This document shows positions 20,565 through 32,820 of a DNA stretch of 64,000 bases, piece after piece. A program made the translations under genes and the position numbers. The stretch lies in contig NC_068340.1 in the NCBI RefSeq assembly GCF_014633365.1, positions 16,533,879 to 16,597,878 of the forward strand, given 5' to 3'. The notes beneath the pieces are model-generated. The model did no database searches. It had not been told where the DNA came from and saw nothing but the letters and a program-made list of their open reading frames with translations. Numbering within the stretch: the first letter of the stretch is position 1; each line of letters opens with the position of its first letter. The stretch comes from Diospyros lotus (lineage: Eukaryota > Streptophyta > Magnoliopsida > Ericales > Ebenaceae).

Positions 20565-23173
20565 TGTAACGACCCGTTAGAGGGCCTAGTATTTATTTAG
20601 AATTAGTTAATTAATTATTGAAGTAATTAATTAAGAGGATTTGCCATTTAATTATTTAATATGGCAATTTAGATTTTTATTGAGTAAATAACATTTAATT
20701 ATTTATTTATTTTTGAAATTAAATGCAAGGACTTGAAGGACATTTAAGAAGTTGTTATTTATTTAATTTAGTTAATAAGAGTTATTAAGAGATTAGTGAT
20801 TCCATCCGTGAGAGGATTGGGATTAGAGTCTCCTGGATATAGTAGGAGAGGGAGAAGGGCATTAGGTTTCCTATAGACATATGTATATACGTATAGCCTC
20901 ATTAGCCTTAGTCTCTTCACGCCGCTGAAAGAGAGATAAATCGTGAAGAACAGAGGAGCCAAGAAGCAATAGCAGATTCAAGTCTTGCGTAAGAGTCTCT
21001 TTTGGCGATCGTTAGGGTTCGATCAGAGAGTCTAAGGCAAGTATCCCATCCCTGTAATCCATTCTTACGAGATTATAGTTCAGTGATACCCTCAATTGAT
21101 TCAAGATTCTTAGTGTAATTCAGATTAATACAGTCGGTATGTATGTATATATTTTTCATGCATATACAGTGAGTTCAAGCTTTGCATAGAAGGCTCTCGG
21201 GAGATTATTGAGTCAATTAAGAAGATCATAAGGCAAGTATCCTTCCCCTGTAACCCTTTCTTACAGGTCTTAATTTAGTTTGATATTAGATTTCCAGAAT
21301 TGAATCAGTTCCAGTGCATGTATATATATATATGTGGGTTACAGTGAGTTATTTCAGTTCAATGCATGTTTATATATGTATTTACATGCGTACAGTGAGT
21401 ACCAGCCAGTTCATGCATATTCCTTGCAATGTTTACATTAGTTATGATCAGTAAATCATCCCTCAAGTTGTTTATATATCAATTGGGATTGTTCTCCCAA
21501 GATTTCTTTTGGAATGGTGTAGTGAAGCTAAGTTTTGATTCAAGATATGATCTCTGTTATCGTAAGCTTTATATCTGATGAGGTTCCAGTCATTCGAATA
21601 AGTCTTGTGTCATTCGAATGAGTTTCAAAGCATCCGAATAAGTTTCAGTGTTATCGTAATGATTTTCCTTGTAATGTATCAGTCATTCGAATGAGTGCCT
21701 TGTCATTCGAATGAGTCCTGAGATATCGTATCATTCGTATGAATTTTTGAGGTTTTTAGACTGTCATTCGAATGAGCCTTGTTGTCATTCGAATGAGCCC
21801 TTGAAGATGTGAGTAAGTTGTTGCTTTGTATAGCTTAGCATTCGAATGAGCCTTCTTGTCATTCGAATGATCTTCAAATTGATTCGAATAAGGTTACTGT
21901 TGCATTCGAATGAGTCGAGTTTTGCCAGTTCAAATGTTGGAAATTTTCAAAATTCATTCGAATGAATTTGAGAGTCATTCGAATGAGTCCCAGATCAGAT
22001 CCGAATAGCCTTTGAATATCATCTATCATTCGAATGAGCCTTCTGTCATTCGAATGAGTCCCTGTCATTCGAATGAGTTTTCTGCCATTCGAATGAGCTT
22101 GCTGAAATCCTTTTCTTTCATTCAAATGGCTGCCTTTTCATTCAAATTGCTTCCTTAGACTTTCTCAATCATCCAAATAGTATCAAATGGCATCCAAATA
22201 GCTTCCAATAAATTCTTGATTCAAGTTTTAAATTTAATATGAATATTCAATTATTCAAATATTGAATTTTTATGCCAAGATATCATAAAATCCAATATGC
22301 CATGCCTATACTTAGAAATTTCAGAATATTTGAATCTCAATATTTCTAGTAAAAATCATATACCATGTTTAGCAGTTCATTATGACATGGTCAACATTAT
22401 TTTGTGAGATTATGTGCATACACATTGTATGAGCATTGAGCATGACTTATGTGGAGCACTACATATCGTGTGCTAGCATTTATATGAGCATTGCATTATG
22501 CGCGCCAGGCGGCTTGTCCGCGGGGATCCCACTAGTATCAGTACAATTATATCTCAGTTATGAGTTGCTCCCCTGATGTCGACCAGGGAGCTAGGGGCAT
22601 ATTACCCAAAGTATGTGCTTACAGTTTTTATGTTTGCAGGACTCAGATCAGTCAGGTATGTGTTACAGTTATGTGGGCCTATGGGCCAAAGTTTCATACC
22701 TGCATTTAGTTTACAGCTTATGTGCATTACATCTTATAAATGCCATCCAGTGATAATTATATCTCTCAGTACAAGTTCAGTAAGTATTTTTATCAGTATC
22801 GATATTCTTCGATTCAGCTTCAGTTATTCTTTCCAGTTTATTACTTGCATGAGCTTTGTAGCTCACCTTGTACTCTTCACCATTCCAAGTCCTAGTGGGG
22901 GAGTACCAGACGTGGGGCCTAGCAGCAGTGTCCAGTAGTGTGTGTACGTGGAGCCGCTCAAGACCAAAGATGTCTGGGAGTTATTAGTTGTTAGTTAGTG
23001 CTTGATCAGTTTAGATTCATTTTAATTTCCAGTTTAGGGAATTTCCCTTAGATGCAATTATGATTTCAGTTTTTGATGACTCAGAGTCTTATTACAGTTA
23101 ATTGATATATACAGTATTGGTATCAGAATTCAGTTATCAGTTGGTTTATTTTATTATCCCCAGTAACACCTCT
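20565..23173 (+). repeat. 3' LTR of element 2, lacking its last 32 bases
   Basis: This copy matches the 5' LTR base for base at an offset of 9793, with about 15 substitutions. It ends at 'taacacctct', where the 5' copy goes on for 32 bases to its TTACA end. Satellite follows at once. The palindrome array lies at 21589-22203 and the AGCT hairpin near 22845. Confidence 0.93.
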
Positions 23174-25013
23174 TCTTGGTCCTCTTTTAAGCCGTTCATG
23201 GGATCCAGATTGACATAGCTAGTCCACCCCGAGCGAACCTTGAGTACAGCCTCGTCATTGCTCTAGGCGCCTCGAGCCCGCCTCGACCCTATCAAACCAT
23301 GCCCTGTATCAGACAGGCGCACAGGACCTCGATCCAGGCTTGGTCCTCCTTTAAGTCGTGCTCGGGATCTAGACCAACATGGCCAGTCCGCCCTGAGCAG
23401 ACCTCCGATACAGCCCCGTCATTGCTCTAGGCGTCTCGAGCCCGCCTTGGCCCTATAGAGCAACGCCTTGTATCAGACAGGTACACAAGACCTCAAGCAA
23501 GGTTCGGTCCTCTCAAAGTTGTGCTTGGGATCCAGACCGACATGGCCAATCTGCTCCGAGCGGACCTCGGGCACAACCCCATCACTTCTCTAGGCGTCTC
23601 AAGCCCGCCTCGACCCTATCGAGCTGCGCCCTGTATCAGACAGGCGCATAGGACCATGAGCCAGGCTCGGTCCTCCTTTAACTAGTGTTGGGGATCCAAA
23701 CCGACATGGCCAGTCCACCCCGAGTGGATGTCAGGTACAACCCCATCATTGCTCTAGGCACCTCAAGTCTGCCTCGGCCCTATCGAGCGATGCCTCGAAT
23801 CAGACAAGCGCACAGGACCTCGAGCCAGGTTTGGTCCTTTTTTAAGCCGTTCTCGGGATCCAGATTGACATGGACAGTCCACCTCGAGCGGACCTTGAGT
23901 ATAGCCTTGTCATTGCTCTAGGAGCCTCGAGCCCGCCTTGGTCCTATCGAACCATGCCTTGTATCAGATAGGCACACAGGACCTCGATCCAGGCTCGGTC
24001 CTCCTTTAAGCCATGCTCGGGATCCAAACCAACATGGCCAGTCCACCCTGAGTAGACCTCCGATACAGCCCCGTTATTGCTCTAGGCGTCTCGAGCCCGC
24101 CTCAGCCCTATAGAGCCACGCCTTGTATCAGACACTCGCACAGGACCTCGAGCAAGGTTCGGTCCTCTCAAAGTTGTGCTTGGGATCCAGACTGACATGG
24201 CTAGTCCGTTCCGAGTGGACCTCGGGCACAACCCCGTCATTTCTCTAGGCGCCTCAAGCCCGTCTCAACCCTATCTAGCCACGCCCTATTTAAGACAGGC
24301 GTATAGGACCACGAGCCAGGCTTGGTCCTCCTTTAACCTGTGTTGGGGATCCAAACCGACATGGCCAGTCCACCCCGAGTGGATGTCAGGTATAGCCCCG
24401 TCATTGCTCTAGGCACCTCAAGTCTGCCTCGGCCTTATCGAGCCATGCCTTCTATCAGATAAGCGCACAACACCTTGGGCCAGGCCCGGTCCTCCTTTAA
24501 GCCGTGCTAGTGATCCAGATCGACATGGCCAGTCTACCCCGAGCGGACCTTGGGCACAGCCCTGTCATTGCACTTGACGCCTGGAGCCTCCCTCGGCCCA
24601 ATAGAGCCACACCTTACATCAGACAAGCACATAGGAATTCGAGCCAGGCTCGGTCGTCCTTTAAGCTTTGCTCGGTATCCAGACCAACATGGTTGATCCT
24701 CCCCGAGCAGACCTCGGGCACAACCCCATCATTGTTCTAGGTGCTTGGAGCCCCCTCGTCCCATTCGAGCCTCGCCTTACATCAGACAGCTGTTCAAGAA
24801 TCCGCGCTAGGCTTGGTCCTCCTTTAAGCTGTGCTCAGGATCCAGATTGACATGGCCAGTCCACCAAAGAGGACATTGAGTATAGCCCCATCATTGCTCT
24901 AGGCGCCTCGAGCTCGCCTTGGCCCTATCGAGCCACTCCTTATATCAGATAGGCGCACAGGACCTTGAGCTAGGCTCGGTCCTCCTTTAAGCCTTGCTAG
25001 TGATCCAGACTGA
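23174..25013. repeat. 164-bp satellite, block 2
   Basis: About 11 units continue the array of block 1. The first unit is partial, starting at 'tcttggtcctcttttaagcc'. Block 1 ended in the 'ggagcccccc' part of a unit, so about 65-70 bases of unit are missing across the nest. The variant order seen in block 1 recurs here (see findings). Confidence 0.95.
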
Positions 25014-26962
25014 TGAAAGTAAAGCAAGATCGCTATAGGGCAAGCAGCGTAGTTCAAAAATTTTGAACCTTATCCCGATCCCGGCAATTGGATCAATGTT
25101 GAAATCAAATCTTTCACATACAAATAAAATAAATCTAACATTTAGATTTTTGAGTCATTCGCGGATTCGAGTCGTCCAAGCGTCCGGCCTCTAACTCATG
25201 ATACGCGGCACGCGTCCGTTGGCAAGGAGAGCGGAATAGGAGTGCTAGCTCCTTCTCCTTTACATGGCTTGTGTATGGACGGAAAAGAATGCCCACGTTT
25301 CAAATCGATGCCAAAAAGAAACGGGGAAGAGTGAAAGACAATACGTTTTTCAACTCTTGAAAAACGACACCAAAAACTCTCTTGTAATTTGGGCAACCCA
25401 TAAATGGGTATTTATAAGGAGCTCTAGGGTTTCTTAAACCCTAATGGATATGGGCCAGCCCATTTAATTTAGTCCAATTAGGAACTTAAATTAAATGGGA
25501 TTATTCTAGTCCAATTAGGATTATAATTAAATGGCCCAATCATTTTATAATATTTTGGCCCAAATCTAATTCAAACCCAAATATAATATTTAATATTTAG
25601 CACAAATCTAATTTGGTCCAAATATAATATTTATTTTAATATTTAGCCCAAATCCAATTTAGTCCAAATATAATATTTAATTTAATATTTGACTCAAATC
25701 TAATTTAGTTCAAATATTAACTTAAGTCTAAATATATATTTTATTTCCTATTTGCCACTCCAACAAATAGAAAATTATTAAATTAGAAACTCCCTAATTT
25801 AATCAATTGCCATTTTAGGAAAGTCTTTCCGTTATGACAACTTCTCGTCATATCGACGTCATTACGTCTATTTGTCATTTTTCTGTGAGAACCTACGACG
25901 GCACAACTTCTTGCCGAAGTGTCCCATTTAACCATACGTCCAATCTTCTAGTTTAAGCTAGAGACCGTGCCTATTGCATATGACTCATTAAGCTTCCAAA
26001 TATGTTGGCAATGTGTCGGTACAAACACATAAGACAAGATTGGCCTCTAGTAAGGCATCATGCCTACCTAATTATTCAGAAGGATTCATAATCCGCAAAT
26101 AACCTTTCACGAGCATGGTTACCGTGTAATACGATCCTCTCGTCAATGTATCTTATGTGATCTCAAGTATGGCAATGTGTTGCTTGATAACGATCACATG
26201 AGTTTTCTTCGGTCTTCTGGATATCTTCACTTAATAGAAAGTGAATCAATAACGCCTTATTGATCTCTTTCACCATGGTCATGGATTTAAAGTGAATATA
26301 CACCGAAGGCGCCTTAGATACATCATCCTCTATCAAGGGATAAACGAGTCCCATCTTGGCTATGCACCCATCTCCATAAGCCTCACGATATACCCAACGA
26401 TTGCCCATGTGCAGCCTTTGTCTAGGCCCATCGAAATGATGTCAAAGCATACCGGTCTTCTTATGAGATGACCGTGACAATCTCAGGTCCAAGGATTAAT
26501 TACACCCATCTCGTATGAGAATTCCATCAACATATAACCAAAATGGATTCTTATGGCAAGTCATGTCCAGTGACACGTTCTCCAACATTGGTCACCTATG
26601 TACTTGTCTAGGCATCCCCATGCCTATGGGTGTGAGACCCCCATTGCTATCACATAGCAAAGACATAGCACATAAAAGTCTTACCGTAATTGTCAATGTT
26701 CATTCTTGACATTGCTACGACTTGGGATGTTTAACGATGTCTAGAAACTGTGATGCATCATCTCATATCTTTATAGATTAATCACAGTATACATCATATG
26801 GACTTCTATCTAGTTTCATTTGGTTATTACAATAATAACAAGAAACTAATAGAATGACTTCCTGTGAATTTGAACAACTCCTTATTCAAATAATAAACAT
26901 GATTACGATTGTCAGTGTACAACATGCCCAATCTGATTGGGTTTAGAGCACCTACACTAACA
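25014..26962 (-). mobile_element. solo LTR, probably Copia type, minus orientation
   Basis: A 1949-bp insertion splits a satellite unit. Its + strand ends are 'tgaaagtaaagc' and 'cctacactaaca'. The flanks 'actga' (25009-25013) and 'accga' (26963-26967) are a 5-bp target duplication with one mismatch. On the minus strand it begins 'tgttagtgtaggtgctctaa', the style of plant Copia LTRs. There is no internal coding region, primer site or second LTR, so it is most simply a solo LTR left by recombination. Open frames inside it look spurious. Confidence 0.75.
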
Positions 26963-27196
26963 ACCGATATGGCCAGTCTACCCCAAGCGAACCTTGGCCA
27001 CAGCCCTGTCATTGCACTTGACGCCTGGAGCCTTTCTCGACCCAATCAAGCCACGCCTTAGATTAAACAAGCACAAAGGAATTCGAGCCAGGCTCGGTTG
27101 TCCTTTAAGCCGTGCTCGGTATGTAGACCAACATGGCCAGTCCGCCCCGAGCGGACTTTGGGCACAACCCCGTCCGTCATTGCTCTAGGTGCTTGG
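26963..27196. repeat. 164-bp satellite, block 3
   Basis: About one and a half units remain between two solo LTRs, from 'accgatatggccagtc' to 'aggtgcttgg'. It proves that the two insertions entered one continuous array. Confidence 0.93.
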
Positions 27197-28700
27197 TGAA
27201 GGATCATGGCGAGGATACATAGCATGCAACAAAGGCGTTTTTAAATAAAAACTTTCCTCGTATTGATTAGAATCTAGGAAACTTACTTTTCCTTCGGATT
27301 ACCGGACGGAATGAGGCGACAGGTGGAGGATGGGCGGGAGCTTCTTCTCGTGGTGGAGACGACGGCTGTCCTGCTATCCTTCGGCTCCTTCGCATCAGAA
27401 CTTGAAGGTCCTCTTTTGATCTTCCAAAGTATGACTCGAACTCGTGGCCTCTCTTTCGGTGAAGAAGAGTAAAAATTGACTTGGATGAAAAACAACCAAG
27501 GAGAGAATATATAGGGAGAACCCTAGGGTTAAAACCCTAGTGGGCCAAACCCTAATGGCCAAGTCCATTTAATTAATTTTCTAATTGGGTTAGTCCAATT
27601 AATTAATTAAAAACTAATGAACTATTATTTTATTCTAGCCCAATTAATTATGGACCATTTTGAATAAAATAATTCTCTCTCAATATAATTCACCCAACAA
27701 GCCAAATGTATTAAATAATACATGAGTTACATCGAGCTACCCCGGGGACCAAAAGACAAATTATTCACGGCTACTAAAATGACCAAAATATCCCTGCTAC
27801 CTAGTAGCTATATTTTGTCATTCTAAGTGTTCCAACTATCACCATATGGTAACACTGACCCCACAAATAATTTTGCATATGCAATGTCTTTGACCTACTA
27901 GTGTAATGACGAAAATACCCCTCTGCGTAACACCCATCATTTAGAAAGGAATAATGTACTAACACCTCTCTAAATGATTTCTACCATCCTTAGATCACTA
28001 GTCCAATAATCCGTGACTACTCGAATGTACTTGCTTATCACTGGGAGCTACCCAGAAGCACACACTCTTAAGTCACGTTCCCAGGGCCCTGGATTATTTG
28101 ATTATTCTTGGACAATCACAAGGGGGTGAATCAAAGAAACTATCTTGTATTAGTCTGTCTTAGCTAATTAGAAATCATACTCCCAACTCAAAAGGTTATT
28201 GATCTTCGATAGACCTCACCTACAGTGAATCTAAGAATATAGATCTAGGTTCACTAGACCACCAACTAATACTCAAGTATTAGAGTACTCGTCCACGTAG
28301 TGGCAGTGATAGACTAGCTCTATGATAATTAGTAATTTGTCATTAGCTTCTATCACAGGTCTACTCTACGCATTCCAAATGCGCTTGTACGATTAGAGTA
28401 AACGGACTGTTTACTGGCTAAGGCAAGCCATCCTCCATTAGGATCTATTGCACAATGATCTCATCAAGATAGAATGCCCAGTTCTATCAAAAGATCAAGA
28501 GTAATATTTTCTTGCTTATTAAGTACCCATGATTCATGCCTTACTGTGAAGAACGACCCATCACATTAATCACTTACTTAATAGCATGGACACTTTTCCA
28601 ACAATTAAATGCAAAGAATATATGTGCCATAAACTGAATAAAAGAAACATCATTACCATAAATTAAACAAAACGTGTCTTTAGGACATACATTTCCAACA
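27197..28700 (-). mobile_element. solo LTR, probably Copia Angela/Tork-like, minus orientation
   Basis: This 1504-bp insertion is bounded by an exact 5-bp duplication 'cttgg' (27192-27196 and 28701-28705) inside the satellite unit. On the minus strand it begins 'tgttggaaatgtatgtcc', which resembles the starts of Angela-like Copia LTRs, and ends '...tccttca'. There is no coding region. The minus-strand leader region near 27505 has TATA-like 'tatatattctc'. A short minus-strand frame at 27283-27495 is not convincing as a gene. Confidence 0.82.
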
Positions 28701-30250
28701 CTTGGAGCCCCCCTCGTCCCATTTGAGCCTTGCCTTACATCAAACAGGTGTATAGGAATTCGCGTCAGGCTTGGTCCTCCTTTAAGCCGTGCTCGGGATC
28801 TAGATTAACATAGCCAGTTAGCCCCAAGTGGACCTCCGGTACAGCCTCGTCATTGCTCTTGGCGCCTCGAGCCCGCCTCGGCCTTATCGAGCCACCCCTT
28901 GATCAGACAGGCGCACAGAACCTCGGGGTCAGGCTTAGTCCTCCTTTAAGCCGTGCTCGGGATCCAGACCAACATGGCCAGTCGGCCCCGAGCGGACCTC
29001 TAGTACAACCCCGTCATTACTCTAGGCGTCTCGAGCCCGCCTCGGCCCTATAAAGCCACGCCTTGTATCGGACAGGTGCACAGGACCTCAAACCAGGTGC
29101 GATCCTCCTCAAAGCCATGCTCGGGATCCAGACCGACATTGCCAGTCTGCTCCAAGTGGACCTCGCGCACAACCCCGTCATTTCTCTAGGCGCCTTGAGC
29201 CCGCCTTGACCTTATCGAGCCACGCCTTGTATCAGAAAGGCGTATAGATCCTTGAGCAAGGCTCGGTCTTCTTTTAAGCCATGCTCGGGATCCATACCGA
29301 TATGGCTAGTCTGCCCCGAACGGACCTCGGGCACAGCCCCGTCATTCCTCTACGTGGATCGAGCCCGCCTTGACCCTATCAAGCCACCCCTTGTATCAAG
29401 AAGGCACACAGGAATTCTAGCCAGGCTCCGTCCTCCTTGAAGTTGTGCTCAAGATCCAAACCGACATGGCCAGTCCACCCCGAGCGGACGTCGGGTATAG
29501 CCCCGTCATTGCTCTAGGCGCCTCGAGTCCGCCTCGACCCTATCAAGCCACTCCTTAAAACAGATAGGCGAACAGGACCTGGGCCCAAGCTCGGTCCTCC
29601 TTTAAGTCGTGCTAGTGATCCAGATCGACATGGCCAATTTGTCCTGAACGAACCTCGGGTATAGCCTAGTCATTGCTCTTGGCGCCTGGAGTCCCCCTTG
29701 GCCCAATCGAGCCATGCCTTACATCTGACAAGCGCACAGGAATTTGAGCCAGGCTAGGTCCTCCTTTAAGCCGTGCTTGGTATCCAGACTGACAAGGCCA
29801 GTCCGCCCCGAGCAAACCTCAGGCACAGCCCCGTCGTTACTCTAGGCGCCTCGAGCCCGCCTCGGCCTTATTGAGCAATGCCTTGTATCGGATTGGCGCA
29901 TAAGACCTCAAGCCAGGCTCGGTCCTCCTTTAGGTCGTGCTAGGGATCCAGACCGACATGGCTAGTCCGCCCCGAGTGGACCTCAGGCACAGCCCCGTCA
30001 TTGTGCTAGGCGCCTCGAGCCCACATCGGCCCCTTCGAGCCACGCCTTGTATCATACAAGTGCACAGGACCTCGAGTCAAACTAGGTCCTCCTTTAAGCC
30101 GTGCTCAGGATCCAGACCAACATGGCCAGTCCACCCCGAGCGGACCTCGGGCACAACAATGTCATTGCTCTAGGAGCCTCGAGCCAGCATTGGTGTTATC
30201 GAGCCACGTCTTGTATCAAACAAGCGCACAAGACCTCGAGCCAAGCTCGG
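28701..30250. repeat. 164-bp satellite, block 4, right end of array
   Basis: About nine to ten units run to 'gagccaagctcgg' at 30250, where similarity to the unit stops in mid-repeat. Variants resemble those of the other blocks. Confidence 0.95.
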
Positions 30251-31131
30251 ATAGGAAGAAACTTCGGATCCTAAGTTCGATTTCAGGAAACCTTACATCA
30301 GAACACAACACAAAACAAGTTACCATTTTCATTGTGAACAATTTACTTCTTATTTCAAGCCATAACAGTTCTACTTTACACTGACCTACCACACTACAAC
30401 TATCATGCAACACAAATGCTTGGAAGTCTAACAAAGGACAAACGAGTTGGTAAAGCACGGTTAAGCAGCGGTCACATTCCTCCAGATTATTAGCGATCGT
30501 CTTACTTCTAAATCATCCAAAAAGGGCCGGACCCCTTTTATACTTGCTGACATCATACCCTCCAAAGGTTCAGATTATGCCAATATGACCGCTGCTCCTA
30601 ATGAAAATACGGAGCGACCCACCACCTGGGCAGTCCCGACATTTCCAAGTTTCAACCTTGGAGCAGGCAGACGATCCCCACCCATAGCCAGATAATATCA
30701 ACGTTAGTGGCCCGAGCCCTCGGACAAGAACACACAACATTTCTTCCATAAGTAAACTTTGAGAAAGGCAGATCACCCATTTTAGACATGCCATGTCTCA
30801 CCCATCCTAATACTCCCCTCTTCTCAATGCACTCAACCATGAACCTCTTTGCCTCGACCGTACTTGTTAGAAAACTACCTTCCCCAAGGCAACCAACAGA
30901 AACGCCCCACTCAGACAACAAGTTCCCGTTATAAAACATCGACCACATCTCTTTAGCCTCCCTCCCAAAACAAAGACGCAAGCGAGCATAGATAGCATGA
31001 AGCAAAACTAATTCCCCTTTTATAAACTTAAAGGTCGGAAGCCCCTCACCGTCCCATAAATCATACCTCGAAAAGCACAACACCAAATCCTGTCCTGGCC
31101 AATAAACCCCTCCCGCGTATTAGCAACACGC
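30251..31131 (-). other. unassigned sequence with a 144-codon minus-strand open frame
   Basis: A minus-strand open frame spans 30652-31086 with a plausible protein-like composition (for example 'KGELVLLHAIYARLRLCFG' and 'GVLGWVRHGMSKMGDLPF'). I do not recognise a family. Its upstream end (31035-31150) is repeated at 33380-33560, so it is probably a piece of a repeated, transposon-borne gene and not a host gene. The stretch 30251-30650 shows no coding signal that I can support. Confidence 0.4.
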
Positions 31132-31150
31132 TTGGAAGACGAAGCACTCC
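31035..31150 (-). repeat. first copy of a duplicated segment (partner 33380-33560)
   Basis: From 'gtcggaagcccctcaccgtccc' to 'gaagcactccgtc' this segment matches 33380-33560, except that the partner has about 64 extra bases after 'ccgtccc'. The copies lie in the same orientation about 2.3 kb apart, with LTR-like sequence between them. Confidence 0.8.
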
Positions 31151-31175
31151 GTCTCACACTGCCATGGCCGAACTT

Positions 31176-31254
31176 CCCTCTCTCTCACAATGCTCTCTCT
31201 CTTTCTCTCTCTCTCTCTCTTTCTCGCACGGACTCCTTCTCTCTCGCGCGCGAT
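31176..31254 (+). repeat. CT-rich microsatellite
   Basis: Imperfect (CT)n with TTC and CG interruptions. It creates long spurious open frames on both strands. Confidence 0.9.
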
Positions 31255-31388
31255 GCCTCGGCCAAGCTTATCTCTTTCCCTCTCTGTTTCGGCCATTTCA
31301 AAATATCAGAGGGGAGGAAGCTTCCTCCCCACTTTTGCGCATACATCATGTATATATATATACATATATATGATAGAATTGAACTTAT

Positions 31389-32820
31389 ATGACACACACC
31401 AAGAGGGGGGGTGAATTGGTATAATTAAAAAAATTCTTTTGAGAGGCAAAGATACTTTCAAATGATTAAGAGTAAATATGGAATTTTATCAATGAACATT
31501 CAAAGTCAGTAGAAACAGAAATGCAAAGGAAGCAAAAAAAAAAATATGGAAAGCAGTGAAGACACGTATTTATAGTGGTTCAGCTTTCCAAGCTTAGTCC
31601 ACTACCTTAGCTATCAACTAAGGATTTTAAAATCAATCTTTACTCTCAAACCCCCTACTCAATACGAGCAGGTCCTCTAGTCCTTGACTAGGGAACTTAC
31701 AAGCTCCCAACTTAATCGGCCCTCTAGCTATCGCTAGGAAAAATACAGAGAATGAAATGGAGATTCTAAGAGTACACTCTTAGTTACAAGCTCTCTCTTT
31801 AAATGTAAGATCGAGACTTAAAAGTAATATAACAGTAAAATATCAAAGCCTCTTAAATGAAAATACAGAGAGAAAAGTTAAAGCTCGATGTAACAGTGAA
31901 GGCACGATCGTTCAAGATATTCAATGTGTTTCAGCAGCCTTCAATGCATCTTCAACCACCTATTTATAGTTGATGGTGGGTAAGTTTGAATTTTGGACCG
32001 TTGTGGGTGGTTGGGCAAGCATTTAATGCGCCAAAAACTAGCCGTTATAAGTTTCTGTGAAACACATAGTCGACAGAGAAAATGGGTTAGTCGACTATTT
32101 TATCAAATAAAGCTAAGCATAGTCGACAGACAGAAAGAAATAGTCGACTATCTTTTAATACAAAAAAAATCATAGTCGACAGATGCAAGTGAATAGTCGA
32201 CAGAAGAGAAAATGTGAAGAAAAATTTGAATTTACAGAACAAAAATAGTCGACAGATGAAAAGCCATAGTCGACTATCCTTACTTGATAGTCGACAGACT
32301 AAGAAATAGTCGACAGATGCCTCACATAGTCGACAGATCAAACCAGCATAGTCGACTATCCTTATACATAGTCGACTATCCTTAACAGCATAGTCGACTA
32401 TTTTAAGGCATAGTCAACAGAATGAAACACATAGTCGACTATCCTTTTGAAAACATAGAAAACTTTAACAAATCCACATTTTGATCTTTTTGAAGGCAAG
32501 TTGAGATTATCAAAAATATATTTTTAAAATAAATATCACTCAACCAAACTCAATATTTCTTCTATAGGATTTCATATCTTGCTTCAAAATTCATGTATTA
32601 CAAATTTGTTTTCTCATTCATATAATCCATACCTTACTTCACAATTTACATATCAAAAGCTATTTTCTCATTTACATAATCCATGCCTTGCTTCATTTTA
32701 TAAAAGTTATTTTCTCATCTATGTAATCCATATTGTAGAGATTGATTTTCATATAGTCATTATCAAAATCATTTTATTACTAAGAGTAAAATATCAATAT
32801 ATACTAATTTACATTTAAAC
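31389..32820 (+). repeat. LTR-like sequence with palindrome array, class uncertain
   Basis: The start, 'tgacacacaccaagaggggg' then 'ggtgaattgg', resembles a terminal or polypurine-tract region seen in plant LTR elements, and 'tttatagtggttcagc' follows. No second copy or target duplication was found, so the borders are guesses. The most notable part is the GTCGAC array at 32060-32445. The end is placed where a minus-strand Del/Tekay-type LTR begins. No coding region is supported. Confidence 0.4.
32060..32445. repeat. array of ATAGTCGACTAT palindromes
   Basis: About 15 GTCGAC cores occur in under 400 bases in two forms: the full palindrome 'atagtcgactat' (usually followed by 'cctt') and the half form 'atagtcgacaga'. 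Spacers are about 10-35 bases and dissimilar. The layout parallels the CATTCGAATG array in the LTRs of element 2. Confidence 0.9.

Larger units (their letters stand above)
10772..23173 (+). mobile_element. Ty3/gypsy LTR retrotransposon, Del/Tekay-like chromovirus (element 2), nested and defective
   Basis: This element is inserted in the 3' LTR of element 1. It has two LTRs of about 2.6 kb at a constant offset of 9793 bases, a canonical iMet primer site, gag-pol and a polypurine tract. By eye the LTRs differ at about 15 sites over 2.6 kb with no indel, so insertion was recent. Gag is split by a 2.3 kb CACTA element. Six in-frame stops lie outside that insertion. The last 32 bases of the 3' LTR are missing, and satellite begins directly at 23174. 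Confidence 0.95.

Noticed and set aside
31132..31414. Overlapping open frames around the CT microsatellite
   Set aside because: Low-complexity Ser/Leu or Arg/Glu runs on both strands are caused by (CT)n.
32060..32445. CRISPR-like or recombination-site array
   Set aside because: Same reasons: half-sites and full palindromes are mixed and spacing is irregular in eukaryotic repeat DNA.
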